From Poronia punctata (Eukaryota > Ascomycota > Sordariomycetes > Xylariales > Xylariaceae): 49,144 nucleotides of DNA. A model generated the notes under the pieces. That model did not search any database. It saw only the letters and a list, made by a program, of their open reading frames with translations, and had not been told where the DNA came from. The DNA is taken from the NCBI GenBank assembly GCA_022579005.1, contig MU401696.1, positions 2,033 to 51,176 on the forward strand. The letters run 5' to 3'. Shown here piece after piece: positions 20,012-32,349 of this stretch. Position 1 is the stretch's first letter, and each line of letters begins with the position of its first letter. The translations under genes were made by a program, and so were the position numbers.

Positions 20012-21894
20012 GTCGTGAGTATGTGTCGCAGATGTGGAGGAGGTTCCCAACATGTCGAGGGATCTAGAAGAGGTTAATGTGATGACTCCAGGCCAGATCA
20101 GATAAGTGTTGAGTAAGGTATTTGTCGTTGTTCAGAGATGTGTCGACAAGATCTGGGCCTGAAGTCGTCTAATGAAAGTTTGACAGCAGTCCGGAGATGG
20201 AGATGTTTGCTGTATAAGCAGAGAGTCGTCATCAAAGAATGGAGTCGGACTCTCGTTGAACCGAAATGGATGATGTTTGAGTTCGTACACGTAATGGGAA
20301 ATCGTCTGAGATGGTGTCGGACTTCCAAGAACCAAGATAATGATGACAAGTTCGTATACACACAGGTGCGAGCGGGATACATGATGCTCAAGCACACAAG
20401 ACAAGCTCGTCCGTAGAGATGAAGTGGACAAACTGTCGCCAACACAACCACTGAATGTCTGCTGAAGAGATGGGACAGACAGGTCGAACAGTTCGGATTC
20501 GTAAAGACAGGGTCGATTCCGACGAGATTCCAACAAGTAGGTCGTGTGTGGTGTATGGTGTAATACAACAGATGATGATACAATCGAAAATATTCTGACA
20601 AAATAAAGCAAAAGTAGAAGAATGCTCAAAGGCCGGACGTGAACAAAGAACCGGATGAGCCTTGACGTGGAATATTGCTTGGATATGCTCGAGTTGCTGG
20701 CGGAGAACAGAAAACCAGAACGAGACATTGTCGATAAGAATATGGTTTGTTCGAAAATGGGTAAACGGCGAGAGAGAACAAGAACCGTAAATTCGAAACC
20801 CCTTTTGTCGATTGTATATAGAGATGGACAAACCTTGCCCCAAGATCATAAACGACAAGAACTTCACAGGGAAACAATGCTACGGTAAGCCTCCTGGTCC
20901 AGGACCTCTCGGCGCCGCAAAGAGCAAAAAGTTCCATTCGCCGTACAGAAATATTGCTTCCGCAAGAAAGCTCATCCGACAACTGCTTGACTCTCCCCCT
21001 TATACCTGCGCACAGGTTTCCTCGGGATCTGCAAGACAAATATAGAAACCTGCACAATTTGGAAAACAATCAATCCCAAACCCCAAGCCCCTGTGTGAAA
21101 CTTGCCGGCCGGCCCTCCCCAGACATCCAGTGGCGTTCGCAGAAAGCGCTACTAATCACACGTTGGAGCTGGCTCGAAGCAAAACGGACGCGACGAAGAA
21201 TCAAACAAAAGAGGCAAAGGGTAGGGAAAGATGAATCCGATCTGTGAGGTTAAAATAAAAGCAGTTGGGCGGCCGTTTCTGCATTTACTAACCCAACCCT
21301 TTCCCAGCGCGAGCAAAAGAAAGGGAGGGGGGTTCAGATCATCAGAAAACCGGCGACCAAATCGAGCCCGCCCGTCCGTCGCCAACAAAGTTGGTTCATG
21401 AGACCTTTGGCGATCAAACAGCCAACATAAAGTGACTGAGATCGAATCCTTCAACAAACTCGGGAGAGTGTATCGGGATAGCTCGAAATGGTCCTGTGAA
21501 GTGTCAATAAGAAAGGGGGGGGGGTGATCGAGGGTAAGGTTGTCGAGAGGGGGAAAAGGGAAAGCATCATGAGACAGAAAACCAGAAGAAGGATACAAGA
21601 CAAGCGCGAAATGCAAACGAGAGACAATACGAGGTTTGATCACGAGACATCGTCGGGCGGACCAACCTTGAGAACACGACTGTACCTGATTCAGAGTGAG
21701 GACAACCGAAACAAGCCGAACGGACCGCAACAATATGTCACGACCGCCGAACATTGAATCGGCATATAGTCCCCAACCCATCCTCGACCATACAGCCCCC
21801 CTCACCAGAAGAGAAAAAAAAGAGCCTGCCGAAACAGGGTTTTTTTTTCCCCCCAGCTCGGGAAAAGTGCCTCAAGGAGACGAAGGGGGGAAGA

Positions 21895-24800
21895 CTAGGG
21901 AAGACCAGCGCGGCTGCGAGGCTTCTTGATGTCTCGCTTGCTCACTTCGAGCGGATCGGCGTCCAGGTATTGCTCGTCGTTTCGGCTTGTCTTGTCCGTC
22001 ATGTCAGGTTGATATCCCCTGATCAACAACGAATCATCTTGTCCGGCCGGTTGCCCGTGGGACGTAATGAACGCTTGCAACAACGGGGTCTCGAACTCGA
22101 GAGCCTCGTCCACCGCGCCGGCCATGAACGCTTCCGCGGTTTCATACTCGGACCCGGCCTCTGACCGACGATCTGCCATCGCCGCCACTGCCTCTGGGGG
22201 AGGAGTTACACCGAGAAACTCGCGTATCTCCGCCTCCAGCGCAGCGTCGAGCTCCGACAGATCGGACAGAGCATCCTCCTCCTCGACCACCTCACCCACC
22301 TTGTCTTCCGCAGCCGGGGCTTTGGACGGCGAAGGCGAGCGCGGTGGCGTTGGGGAAGGCGGGAAGAGGGGCGAGGACGAGCCCGGTGCTGGATCAGCAA
22401 CAAATTCCTCGTCCATGTCCATGCCGGGGTCGAAATAAATCGGAGCGCGGTGGCGATGCTCGACGACGGGCGCAGCCTCGGGGGCGGCGGCGGCGGCGGC
22501 GGCGACATGGACAGCTGGGGCGTGTGCAGCTGGACGAGGAACCTGCTGGGGGACATCAACGGGCTCCGGTTGAGGAGGCAGAGGCGCATCCCAATCGTCC
22601 AAGTCCATCGATGGGAACTCTTCTTCCTCGACGTCGAGATCCATCTCCGGGTCGAGCTCTTCCACATCAAGGTCCATCAACGGCGAAGGCACCCGCTCGT
22701 CAACTTCTACCACCGGCTTGTCTTCTTCGCAGTCCATCTCGGCAGGATGGAGGTGCGCGGTAGGTAGTCCATCCGGATAAACATCCACGGCATGGAGGAC
22801 GACGGGGCCTGCGATCGCCGGAGTGTGACCGAGATAGCTTGCACGTAGCTCTGCCAGCCGGGCCCTAATGCCACCAGAGGCGACAACAGGAGCTGGGCAG
22901 GCCACTGCGGGGGAGAGAGCCGACTGGACCGGGACGACTGCCTCGGTTGGGCCGCAGGGAGCAGCAACCACAACTTCGGCCTGGGGCAGCACCTGTCGAA
23001 CCTGTTCCTCCTCTACCGGAGCCTCTCTGACCTTTCGGCGACCGGCAGCAACTACTTCGGCAAAGAAGATATCGGCCGGAGTTTGGACTTCCTCTACAGG
23101 GCGGACTGTAGGAGGAGCCGATGGAACGCCAAAGGACTGGTGAGAATCAGCGTTGGCGGGGATGTGCGATTCCAGAGGCATCTGAAGCTCTCCGGACTCG
23201 TACATGCGCATGACTCTCGGGTCCCTCAACGTTCCCTCCGGTGTCAAGCACAGTGCCATGTAAGGGGCGGGCTGGGCCTTTACTCTCTGATATACATCAG
23301 ATGGCACTGCGACGACAAGTTGACCATCTTCTTCGTCGTCGGACAGCCCCCTAGAAGAAATAAAAGTTATTAGATCACATATGTCTATATATATGTGTGT
23401 GTATATGGCCCATGAAGGGGAGCGGAGAAGGAAAAGAAATCACAGATGCCCATTATATACGTGAGTATATTGGGGAAGCAGAAAAGAGGGAAACCCCGAA
23501 GGAAGACACAGAACTGGAAGACACGCAGGGGGAAGCGGACAAAGTGGAAACAGAGGAGTAAAACATAGAAGGAAAACCACATAATGGGAAACCAGAGGAG
23601 GAATCCACACAATGGGAAAGCAGAGCAGGCACAAACAGAGAAGGGAACCCAGACAGGGGCAAACAGAAAAGGAAACCCCCATAATGGGAAAACAGAAAAG
23701 GAAAACCCAGGATGGGAGAATAGAGCAGGCAAAACAGAGCCCGTCAGAGAAAAAAGAGAGAGAAGGAAAAACACAGAGCGAAAAAAAAGAAAAAGGAAAC
23801 AGATAGTGGAGGAAGGAAACAAGAGAAACACAGAAAAGAAAAAAAGAAAAAAAGACCCCAAGAGAATGACAGAAAGTGAGAAAGAAAAAAAAGGAAAAAA
23901 AGAACTTACTGATCGTGGCGGCGATCATTGACGGGGGTGGGAGGAACGGAGGTACTCGCGTCAGTGTTACGTCCGCGTGCGCGACGATGATCCTATTCAT
24001 CAGCCGGCGGCATCTGTTCATGACGGAGGGTGTTCACTCCCGGAGACTGTCCTCGTAGCCGCTGCTCTTGTTCAATCCTTCTCCGGTCTTCTTCTATCCG
24101 GCTTTGCCTGGCGGCCTTTTGCTCTGCCGTCAATGGGTCAATCTTCTTAAGGGGCCGGTTCCTGGCCTTCTTGATCATCCTGTCGGTGACCCATTGAGGG
24201 GCGATGTTGTTGGGGAAGATGCGTAATTCTGAACTATAATAACATATAGTGCAAACAAATTCCGAAACGACATGCCATGCGTAGCGAAGCACCAGAGGAA
24301 CGGCCGGGAACAGATACACGGTGAAGGCTCGGATGATCGGTCCAGCCCAGTCCAGTTCCCAAACCAGCGACCAGACCGACCACTGGCAAGGGTCGAGACA
24401 GTACTGAACCGCCTCTTTCCACGCCGCTTCGGTATCCGTTCCCCTGCTCATCGCGGTCGGACCATTGCATCCTCCCATAAACGGCGTCGCTATGAAGCAC
24501 CCGAGGGTACAGACATAGGCGGTGATGACATCGAATATGGTCCACAGGGCCCGCAACATATTCGTCGTGTAGGCGCGGGTCAGGTATAATATAACAAAGA
24601 TTGCCCAACCCTCGAGGTTGAACAATCTCCGGGACATATAAAACACCACGCTGGCAACTGCCACAACCTGCACGTCGAATACGAAGGCCACCGAGATGAG
24701 CAGGCCAAAGCAAAGCGCGGCAAGTACGCCGAGGACGGGATGCACACTCGAGGTGTACAGGGCGACCAGAGCGTACCCGCTCATGATGCTGTAGTTGACT

Positions 24801-25167
24801 GGTTTCAATCAATCGAGGTTAGATTTCTGTTACATTGACATTTGGATCCATCCCACAGGGAGTAGATAGAGGAGTAAAATGCATTCTCGTCGTCCAAGGC
24901 AGCATGAAGATGCCGGAAGAAGAGAAGGTTGAGAAAAATAAAATAAAATTAGGAAACTGGAGATAACTTACTGTCTTCAGCTACATAGACGTACATCCAT
25001 GCAGTGAAGAAGGAGGCCACGAGGGCAAAGGTGAAGGGGAGGTCCATCGTTCCAATGAAACGACGACCGGCGGAGGGAATGGATTGCGAATACTCGCGAA
25101 TCCCGTTGAGTGCTTGAGGGATAGTTTGCGAATACTCGCGAATGCGGTTGAGTGCTTGGGAAATCAT
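21895..25167 (-). CDS. Multi-pass membrane protein with long acidic, proline-rich tail
   Basis: Proposed exons, minus strand: 25167-24972, 24798-24038, 23992-23910, 23350-21895, giving 831 residues in one continuous frame. Exon 1 has a tandem IREYSQ-IP repeat and the first hydrophobic helix (LPFTFALVASFFTAWMYVYV). Exon 2 holds several more helices between about residues 68 and 260 and a charged helix (KKIDPLTAEQKAARQSRIEED). The last exon is acidic, Pro/Ala/Val-rich and probably disordered, with repeated MDLD-V/D-E motifs and a Ser/Pro cluster. I recognise no family. The join at 24037/23993 is the weak point: retaining that 45-nt segment would stop translation after about 334 residues. The 559-nt intron before the last exon has a strong GTAAGT donor and TTCTAG acceptor. 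Confidence 0.65.
23470..23740. repeat. Degenerate minisatellite inside an intron
   Basis: The 559-nt intron (23351-23909) contains imperfect units of about 28-29 bases, purine-rich on the plus strand, each with aatgggaaa, caga and aggaaaccc-like blocks. The clearest copies start near 23583, 23611, 23683 and 23710. Confidence 0.65.
25084..25167. repeat. 42-bp tandem duplication in the first exon of the membrane protein gene
   Basis: Two adjacent 42-base copies (starting 25084 and 25126) differ at only a few positions and encode the repeated IREYSQ(T/S)IP segment of the N-terminus. The 14-codon period keeps the frame. Confidence 0.8.
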
Positions 25168-27078
25168 CTTGACGATAGTTTGTGAAGCGTAAACGTTAAC
25201 AGGATGGTGATAAAAATCGCGATGCTGGAAATGTTGAGAAAGAGAAGAAGAGGGAGGAGAGGAAAGAGAAGAGAAGAGAGAAGGTTATAGTTTGCAGAGT
25301 GGGCAGGGTGGGCAGGGTGTGTGGGAGTATGGCTGGCAGTATTCTGGGCGGTGTGTACATTCGTCAATGGGCATCAATGGCATTAAACTGGGCGGTATCC
25401 TATTGTAATAGTTATGTACTTGGCTAATCCCTATTGCTGTGGTTGTTGTGGTGACTGTTGTTGCGGATGTATGTACTTACGTATGTGTTAGTCTTCCCCC
25501 CTGAAGGAAGACTAACCTACAGTGAAGGTACATGGAGGATGTACCTCAACAGAAAACCTACCTTATCCACATTCTGATACCTGCATCCGTGTAGGTAGGC
25601 CATTGTTTATTTTTACAATGAGTGTATGTATTTACTTCTTGAACTCTAACACACATGCGGCCCGGAACCTGAAGCAAGGTTCAAGTGTAACTAAGTTGGT
25701 TCATACATGGGATATAAGCTCAATGCCACACATAGAGAGAGATGGTATCAGGGTTTTATTAGCAGTTAAGGGCACATAACATGATGGTAATTCAGGCTAC
25801 TTTTCATTTCTCTATCTAAGGCATGTAGTGTTGAAGCTGAAGTCAAGTTGACTAGATCCGTGCGTGTGTAACTTGGAGACGTAATTAGGTCACGTTAGAG
25901 AATGTTCAAGGTAATGACTCTTGACCACTATCTATCTGGAGTTGACCATAAGTGTATACATTGCCTATTTTCAAGGTATCCAGTCTCTATTATGACTTTC
26001 CTCATCACTAGGTAGCCAGCCAGTAACTACGTAGCTATACACTAACCACAATAACCATTGAGCATAGTATTGTCCATGTTAGGTACGTACCTAGACATCA
26101 ATGGACCTTGAAAATTCTCATAGCAGTAGGTAAGGTGTGTATGTATGTAGGTAGACCAGGTAACTTGCAGAAGTACCTACCTAGAAATATACGTACATAT
26201 GCCTATTCAAACCGCGCATCAATAGGCCGTCGTCCAAGTAACCGTTACCTGACCCAACCCACAAAGCACGTCTCAGAAAAATAACTCTAAATAAATAGCC
26301 AACACGTGACTTACAAGGCAGTCCTTGATTTAATGTCCGCCACAGGGTAACATACGTTGATGGGTTTGGTTGGTTTGTTATGTTTTCCAGACGTATCATA
26401 TCCGCAAATCGAGTGTAAATGTTGCCAAACGTACCCAATCAACTCGTAGCATAATATAATATAACATAACATACATATAACTATCAAGTTGCGTACACGA
26501 GTATACAACTAGGCAAGAGGCAACTTAGAGATAAAATATAGTGCAAGCCATCAAGTTGTCCATAAGAGAGTGTTCAAGAAAAACAAGGTACTATCTTCTC
26601 GTGCGGTACTACTTGGTATTTCCAACTACAAAACAAGACTAACTAAAATATGCATCCGTCCATTACACTAGACCGTAGAATGTAATCCTAGAGTTAGACA
26701 AGGTAATCCATAGTTGTAGTCGGTTTATTCACAAGTAGCTGCACCAATATGTAGTCCTGGTTTGCACAGAGTGTACGGAGGATGAGCAGGGTAGCCTCTC
26801 TCGTGGCACCAGTATCTACAACCCACTACAGATGACTTAACTAGAGTACTTTTGCATCCGTGACACCCGACATTAAAGGACAATCAGGAACTACCTGTAG
26901 ATAAGGCAACACAGAGAAGAAATATACCCGCAAGTCATTGCATCAATTAACCTAGACAGATATCGACAACCATCCCATGAACACCAAAGCCCCTGTACCT
27001 ATCCATCCACCTGCATACCCAGAGCCCCGGTCATAACTCGTATCATAACAGCATTACTTCCGAGGAGAAATGACATTC
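25168..27078. other. Intergenic region with short hairpins
   Basis: A 1.9-kb gap between two minus-strand genes. The right side of the membrane-protein promoter is GA-rich (25225-25285). Perfect inverted repeats occur at 25487-25497/25506-25516 (11 bp, 8-nt loop) and 25526-25533/25539-25546 (8 bp, 5-nt loop). A 14-bp palindrome taggtacgtaccta is at 26080-26093. One isolated tgtccgcca occurs near 26334 without a clear stem. No gene seen. Confidence 0.5.
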
Positions 27079-30000
27079 TCACTTCCGGCCCCTTGCCAAT
27101 AATTTCTCATGTAATTCCACAACCACATCACTCCATGACTTCGCCTTGTGTAGCTGCTCGCTCGTAGTTAACGACGTCTCGATATGAGTTGCGAGGAACT
27201 CGGCGACATTCTCCACCTTGAAATGCTCCCCGTAAACGACTCGGGCACGGGGAACGATGGATACTTGAAAGCCACTCTGACTGTGCTTCCCATGAATATC
27301 CAGCGTTATCTCGACCTTTGTCTCCAACGGGGCTAAAAGAAGTGAGGATCGGACCGCGATAGAGGAATCCGAGGTTCGTGTGACTTTGGTCGGGAACGTG
27401 CAGTTCAAGAGCCGCACATTTCTCGCGACATGGTTGGCCATCTCCCAACCTTCACTAACCGTGTGCAACACGGTGTGGATCTTGGTGTGGGCTTTGGTAG
27501 TCAAATCGCGCACGTGATCCCTGATGCACCGGACAAAGAATTCCTTTTCGGGCGACGTAGGCTGCGGGTCACGATCGCGATTGGCTGCAATGTATGAAAG
27601 CTCGATCGGCGAGTTTGACCCACCGCCACTAGCCACGAACGAGGACACATCAAACACAAGCTCGATCTCCCGTCGGTATGTCATTGAGATATTGGTGCCG
27701 GCGACGCTCTTGATAGCCCAGCCGTGTCGCTTCTCCAGGTCATCGACCTTGGCTGTAGTTTGAAGTTAGTGGTTGGTTAGGGCATATGGCAGACGTAGAT
27801 GGGTCGTACCTTTGAGAGAATTGATCTCGTTAGATGTCCACCCTCGACATTCCTCCCGTACTTTCTCGGCCTCTCGTATCTCTGCAACACAGCTTTGCTT
27901 CGTCTGGGCTGCTTGGTCGATCTTTGACTCCGTCTCGTTCAGCGTCTTTCGTAGCTCTTCCAGTTTACGCTGCTTTGTCTCGATAGCTGAATCCAAGCTC
28001 GTCAATTCTGTGCGTGCAAACTGGAGATCTTCTGGGTCGCAATCGGCTAGCTCTTGAGCCACGGCCTCGAGGTTCTCGTGTTCCTTTGTCAGAGAATCGA
28101 ACCTCTGGGAGAGTTCTGGTACGATGGAATCCAGTAGGGTCTGCTGTTTTACCAACAGTTCCTCGTCGGCCAGCATGCCCTCTGCAATGTTGACCAGGCC
28201 TTCTTTAAGCCCGTCTTGAAGCTTCATGCGCCACTCGTACCACATAGCCTTGGATAGCAACCGCGCGTGTGTTTTCACATTTTTGAATTGGTTGTCCATC
28301 AAGCTCTTGAATTCTGGGGTTGCTGACATGTACTCCTTGAACAGGGGCGGGTTCTCCTCGAAGGTCTCCATCTCGATTTCGCGCACGATTCTTCGCCCCT
28401 CGGATATGTACTTCTTCAGTTCTCGGCAAGACTAGTCGAATTAGTAACCATTCATCCATCATATCTTCGGAAGGGCAGTGGAAAGCTTACATGTTGGTAT
28501 AATTCGAGCATTGGGACAGTGCACGCACCCGCCACAACGCAGCGTTCTAGAGAGAGATCCTCTTTGCCGGGGAGCATACCCCTCTGAGTCATAGGGGCCT
28601 GGGTATGACGCCTTTTGGTAGTAGTCAATTCCATAAACCTTATGCTGGTCAAGTCTAGGAATTCCTGAAGATGGATCCTGTCTCCGTTTTCGCCCTCGGT
28701 AGTCTCCGGATACGGCAATGAAATCGTGTCGTGGAAGGTGAATGTACTGGTGGGTTGGTCGGTAGGCGCGTCAATGAACCGACCCATGTTCCTCTGCGGT
28801 GAACGGGCTGGACTCGTGCCTTTATTCGGGGAGAATAGTCTAGGAGGCGCCAGGCTATCTGCACTCGCCGACCCCAGCATTTTGGCGATAGATCGAGCGC
28901 TTCGACCAGTAGTCTCTTCCTTAGTGGGCGGTGCTCGTAGTCGAACGTTCTTGACAGGGCTGCTTTGGTGATTCTTAAGCCTTTTAACACCATCCCTATC
29001 GTAATCGTCGTCATCCTCATCATCGTCGAGCTCCGCAGGTCGTTTTCCGAGAAGCCCACTAGCGCTGCCAACGTGGAGGCTTTTCCGACCTTTGAGGTTC
29101 TTTTTCTTCGGCGTCATACTTGAGATCATGTCTTTCAGGGTCGCCGTATTGTTCTCATCATCCTCATCGTCGCGATGGCTATAAGTGCTGCCTCTTAGTT
29201 CTCCTTGTCGGTGTTCCTTGTCGAGTTCATCCTCTATGAACTGCGGATCCTCGAAAGTGACGGCTCGGAAGCCTTCTTGTGGGATGAACGGCCCAGCAGT
29301 TTCGCCGATAGAACCGCGCCGCTCGAGAATGGCAGCAACTTTGGGTGATCCAAGACCTGGCCGATCCACGCCAATGCCCGAAAGCTGACGCTTTAGCGGA
29401 GTAAGTAAGACCTGAGGAGTCGTTACCCCAGTCGTGGGATTGTGCTCGAATATGGAAAGCCTTGGCGTACGTCTTGTCGGCGACTTGGGTGTGGTGTCAG
29501 CTTGATTTGTGAGTGCTCTCTTCGGCGAGACGGCCCTTATTGGTGAAGCAAGCGAAGCAGGAGTCTTCACTGGGCTTGACTGCTCAGAGGGGATATGAAA
29601 CCCCGTGTCAACCGGACTAACGGGCTCGGGGGCCGCCTTATTGCGTTTAGGCGACTTCCCTAGCGGCGTTTCCGGGGCCTGTCCAACAATGCTGTGCCGA
29701 AGCGGACCACCTCGGAGCGGCAAGCTTCCCGGACTGTCGGCCTCTAACGTGGTTCTGCCTGATATAGACTCAGGTGGACTGCTGTTAGGGGGTGATCTTG
29801 TCATATTATGTCCGTCCGGGATATCAACTTCTCTTTCCATCACCTGTCTAGCTTGAGTCTGGTCATTCCGGGCGGGCGCATTGATTATTTTCCCGACTGC
29901 CGTTGTCATATCCATCTCAATAGTGGCATCAGGTTCATCATCCACATTATCCTTGTTGTGAGCTGGCAAGATGCGACCGAGACCCACGGTCATGTCCATC

Positions 30001-31632
30001 GTGGCCTCGTCCTCCCGGGCCAGTGTGCGACGGCGGGCAAGTGAGACTCTCCGCTTGGCGCCACCCATCTTATTTGTGGACACCAGACCGCCCATGACTG
30101 TGGTAAGTTCCATTGACATGTCCTCTTCGTCATAAATCTCCGAGGGTTCGTCTGTACGCAAGGCACCGCGTATGCCGCCAATGGCCGTAGTGAACTCCAT
30201 AGTAGCCTCTTCTGCAGAGTCATCTTCAGGAGGGCCTTCGGGGCTCTGGTTTCCGGTCACAGCCTGCCCTCGCGGTGGGAGTATGCCCCCTAGAGCTCGT
30301 GTGACATCCATGGACATTTCCTCATCTTGAGGCACACTCTGCGTATCGTCTCTCGACCTTATGATGCCCCCGACTACGTTGGTGATTTCCATATCCACAA
30401 CGGATGTCTCCTCGATATCGTCGTGATCCGGGCTGGAGGGGTTCTGCCGCTCTCGGACAGGCGGTGCTGGCGCCCTTCCTGGTTTTTTCACCCAGCCAAA
30501 GGAGGGGATAACTTCTTCTTCCTCGTCAATTCGTTGGGCTTCCGCTCTCCTTGTAGCCAACTCAAGCGCCTCGTCGAGAGTGTCGTTATCATACTCGCTG
30601 AAGCCAGAGCGTGCCGTCCAAGCTGATGCGACGGATGTGCCGGTCATCTCGTCTGCATCAAGGTCCATAGTTACTCCATCGGCTTCTGACTCGCTGCCAG
30701 AAACCGACCCGGTATCTTCGTGCACCTCTGTCATCCCCTCTGTTACTTCAGAGTCCGAGCTGTAGATGCTCGAAGCCAACGTCACGTCGTCTTGGTGATT
30801 GCCGTATTGGAAGGCTGGCATTCCAGAGTTTCCGGGCTGGTTCCTTTCATGTAAACTCCGCTGCTCCTCTGGCGACAGTGAAAGTAAATCTTCGGTTATC
30901 TCGGGCGGTGTGGAGGTCGTATCAGCTGGTCCTGCGTGATCGCGCGCTTGAGAGGCTCTTCTCGTAGTATCGGTTGAGGTCGTCGAGTCTTGGTTATATT
31001 CAATTTCGTGGAATGTGTGCAAAGTGGCCTCAGCAGCAAAAGACACACGCCTATTGGCAAGGGACTTCCTTCGGGCTTCCCGCCGGTCGGTAATTTCCTT
31101 CTCTAACTGCTTTCTTTCCCGCTCCTCTCGCTCTCTGGCAGCAGCCTGCTGCTCTTCCTCGGTGCGCAAGGAGACTTTGGTCCCGGAAGAAGCAGCATCA
31201 TCAGTCTGGAAAGGATTATGCAGCTTCTCGAAGCCCTGAACAGTACCAGTTGGCGGGGATCTCCGGGTAGTCTTCGACTTATGCGGTGGAATTTCCTGGA
31301 GTTGAGGCATTGTGGGTTTGAGGATCGATCTCGGCGGCGGTTTTGAAGGCACGGCTAGCGACTATAAGACAGTTAGAACTCAAGCAGCAGAGAGACCAAG
31401 TTTGGCTAGAACATACCATGCGCCTATTTCCAGTACCAGACTTCAATACATCAAGGCCTCCGGGCCCTATGCTTTTACTACGCGACTTCTTCCGACTTCC
31501 ATTGCCAGCAAGTGAGCTAGCGACGTCGACAGTGATGTTTTCTTTCTCCATCCTTTTCCGGACTGGCGAATGACCGGTAGATTTCCGTGGTCGGCGTGTC
31601 AAAGGAATCGTTGCATCGGTTGGGGCACCCAT
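27079..31632 (-). CDS. SPC105: Kinetochore scaffold Spc105 / Spc7 (KNL1)
   Basis: Four exons, minus strand: 31632-31417, 31361-28491, 28431-27810, 27752-27079, giving 1460 residues. The introns (55-59 nt) have clean GT-AG sites. PP1-docking motifs are visible: SILK (84-87) and RVSF (177-180). Six MELT-type repeats follow: MEIT 396-399, MDVT 423-426, MEFT 460-463, MELT 489-492, MDMT 527-530 and MDMT 555-558, most followed by a GGI/GRI-like tail. These are Mps1 phosphosites that recruit Bub3-Bub1 in known Spc105/KNL1 proteins. A YQHSCRELKKYISEG join marks the start of the C-terminal coiled coil. The last 220 residues form the RWD-type domain that binds the Mis12 complex. The start is the first ATG; an in-frame ATG at MEKENITVD is an alternative. 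It is divergent from the uS17 gene. Confidence 0.92.
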
Positions 31633-32349
31633 CTTAGCAACTCTGTATCTTTGCGCTTGGAGTTTCAGGTGCAAACTGCGACTTCAGCAGTGGCTGTGTC
31701 GACACTTATACAAAAGCGCGTCGCATTAGGCACACAAGAGTTCAATAGGATGTATTATATGCTAGAAGGTATAAACAACAAAAGGCACACCAAAGTGTAT
31801 TTTGTATTGACACTTTTCTTAATGCGCAGCAAGTTGGTTAAGCAAAGTGGCATGTGAATGGACGCTCACATCATATGCGACCGCCGACGACCGCGTCTGA
31901 ATGAAAGTTGTTTGTAAACATAGCGCGGTGGGGGGGGTTGCTGCATCCTGGTCTTCATGTGGTAACCATGTACAATTGACCTAATAAGGACAAGGCTCCA
32001 TGGCGCTCCACTCTGATTAGATAGGTACTTGCTTCTTTGGCCTCTTGCGGTGGGTGGGCTAGGTACATGTAGCCAATGGTGGGGTTGTTTCAGCACTTTA
32101 ATGTTCTGTATTCGACGCACAAGCCACACCGGTTTACAGTAGCCCCCAAAGTCATTGGATGGCCATAGTCCCGCCACAGGTGGTTGTGCACAAGCGAATT
32201 TCTGCCCACACAAACTTCAGATTTTTAGGTACGCTCCTCCATTTTTGACTGCGACTTGCTGTCCCGCGATATCCTGCCGCCAAACTCAACCACCACACGA
32301 TACCCCGAAAGTCAACCTTCCCTTGCGACCTCGACAACGATTCGCAAAA
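31633..32349. promoter_or_regulatory. Divergent promoter, spc105 and ribosomal protein uS17
   Basis: A 717-base gap. A CCAAT box is at 32073-32077 and a reverse one (ATTGG) at 32154-32158, both nearer the ribosomal gene. The stretch just before the uS17 ATG is C- and A-rich and pyrimidine-blocked, typical of ribosomal protein gene leaders in fungi. A poly(G) tract lies at about 31929-31937. Confidence 0.5.

Larger units (their letters stand above)
16261..21894. other. 5.6-kb gene-free tract: microsatellites then a hairpin-rich segment
   Basis: No credible protein gene in either strand. From 16.5 to 17.9 kb the DNA is a succession of simple repeats. From about 17.1 to 20.3 kb it holds many inverted repeats, described separately. 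From 20.3 to 21.9 kb it is mixed sequence with short open frames lacking recognisable domains. Such a long gap is unusual beside the other spacings in this window and may contain a long non-coding RNA. Confidence 0.55.

Noticed and set aside
20098..21805. Several 150-220-residue minus-strand frames
   Set aside because: No domain, no consistent splice partners, and composition unlike the real genes in the window.
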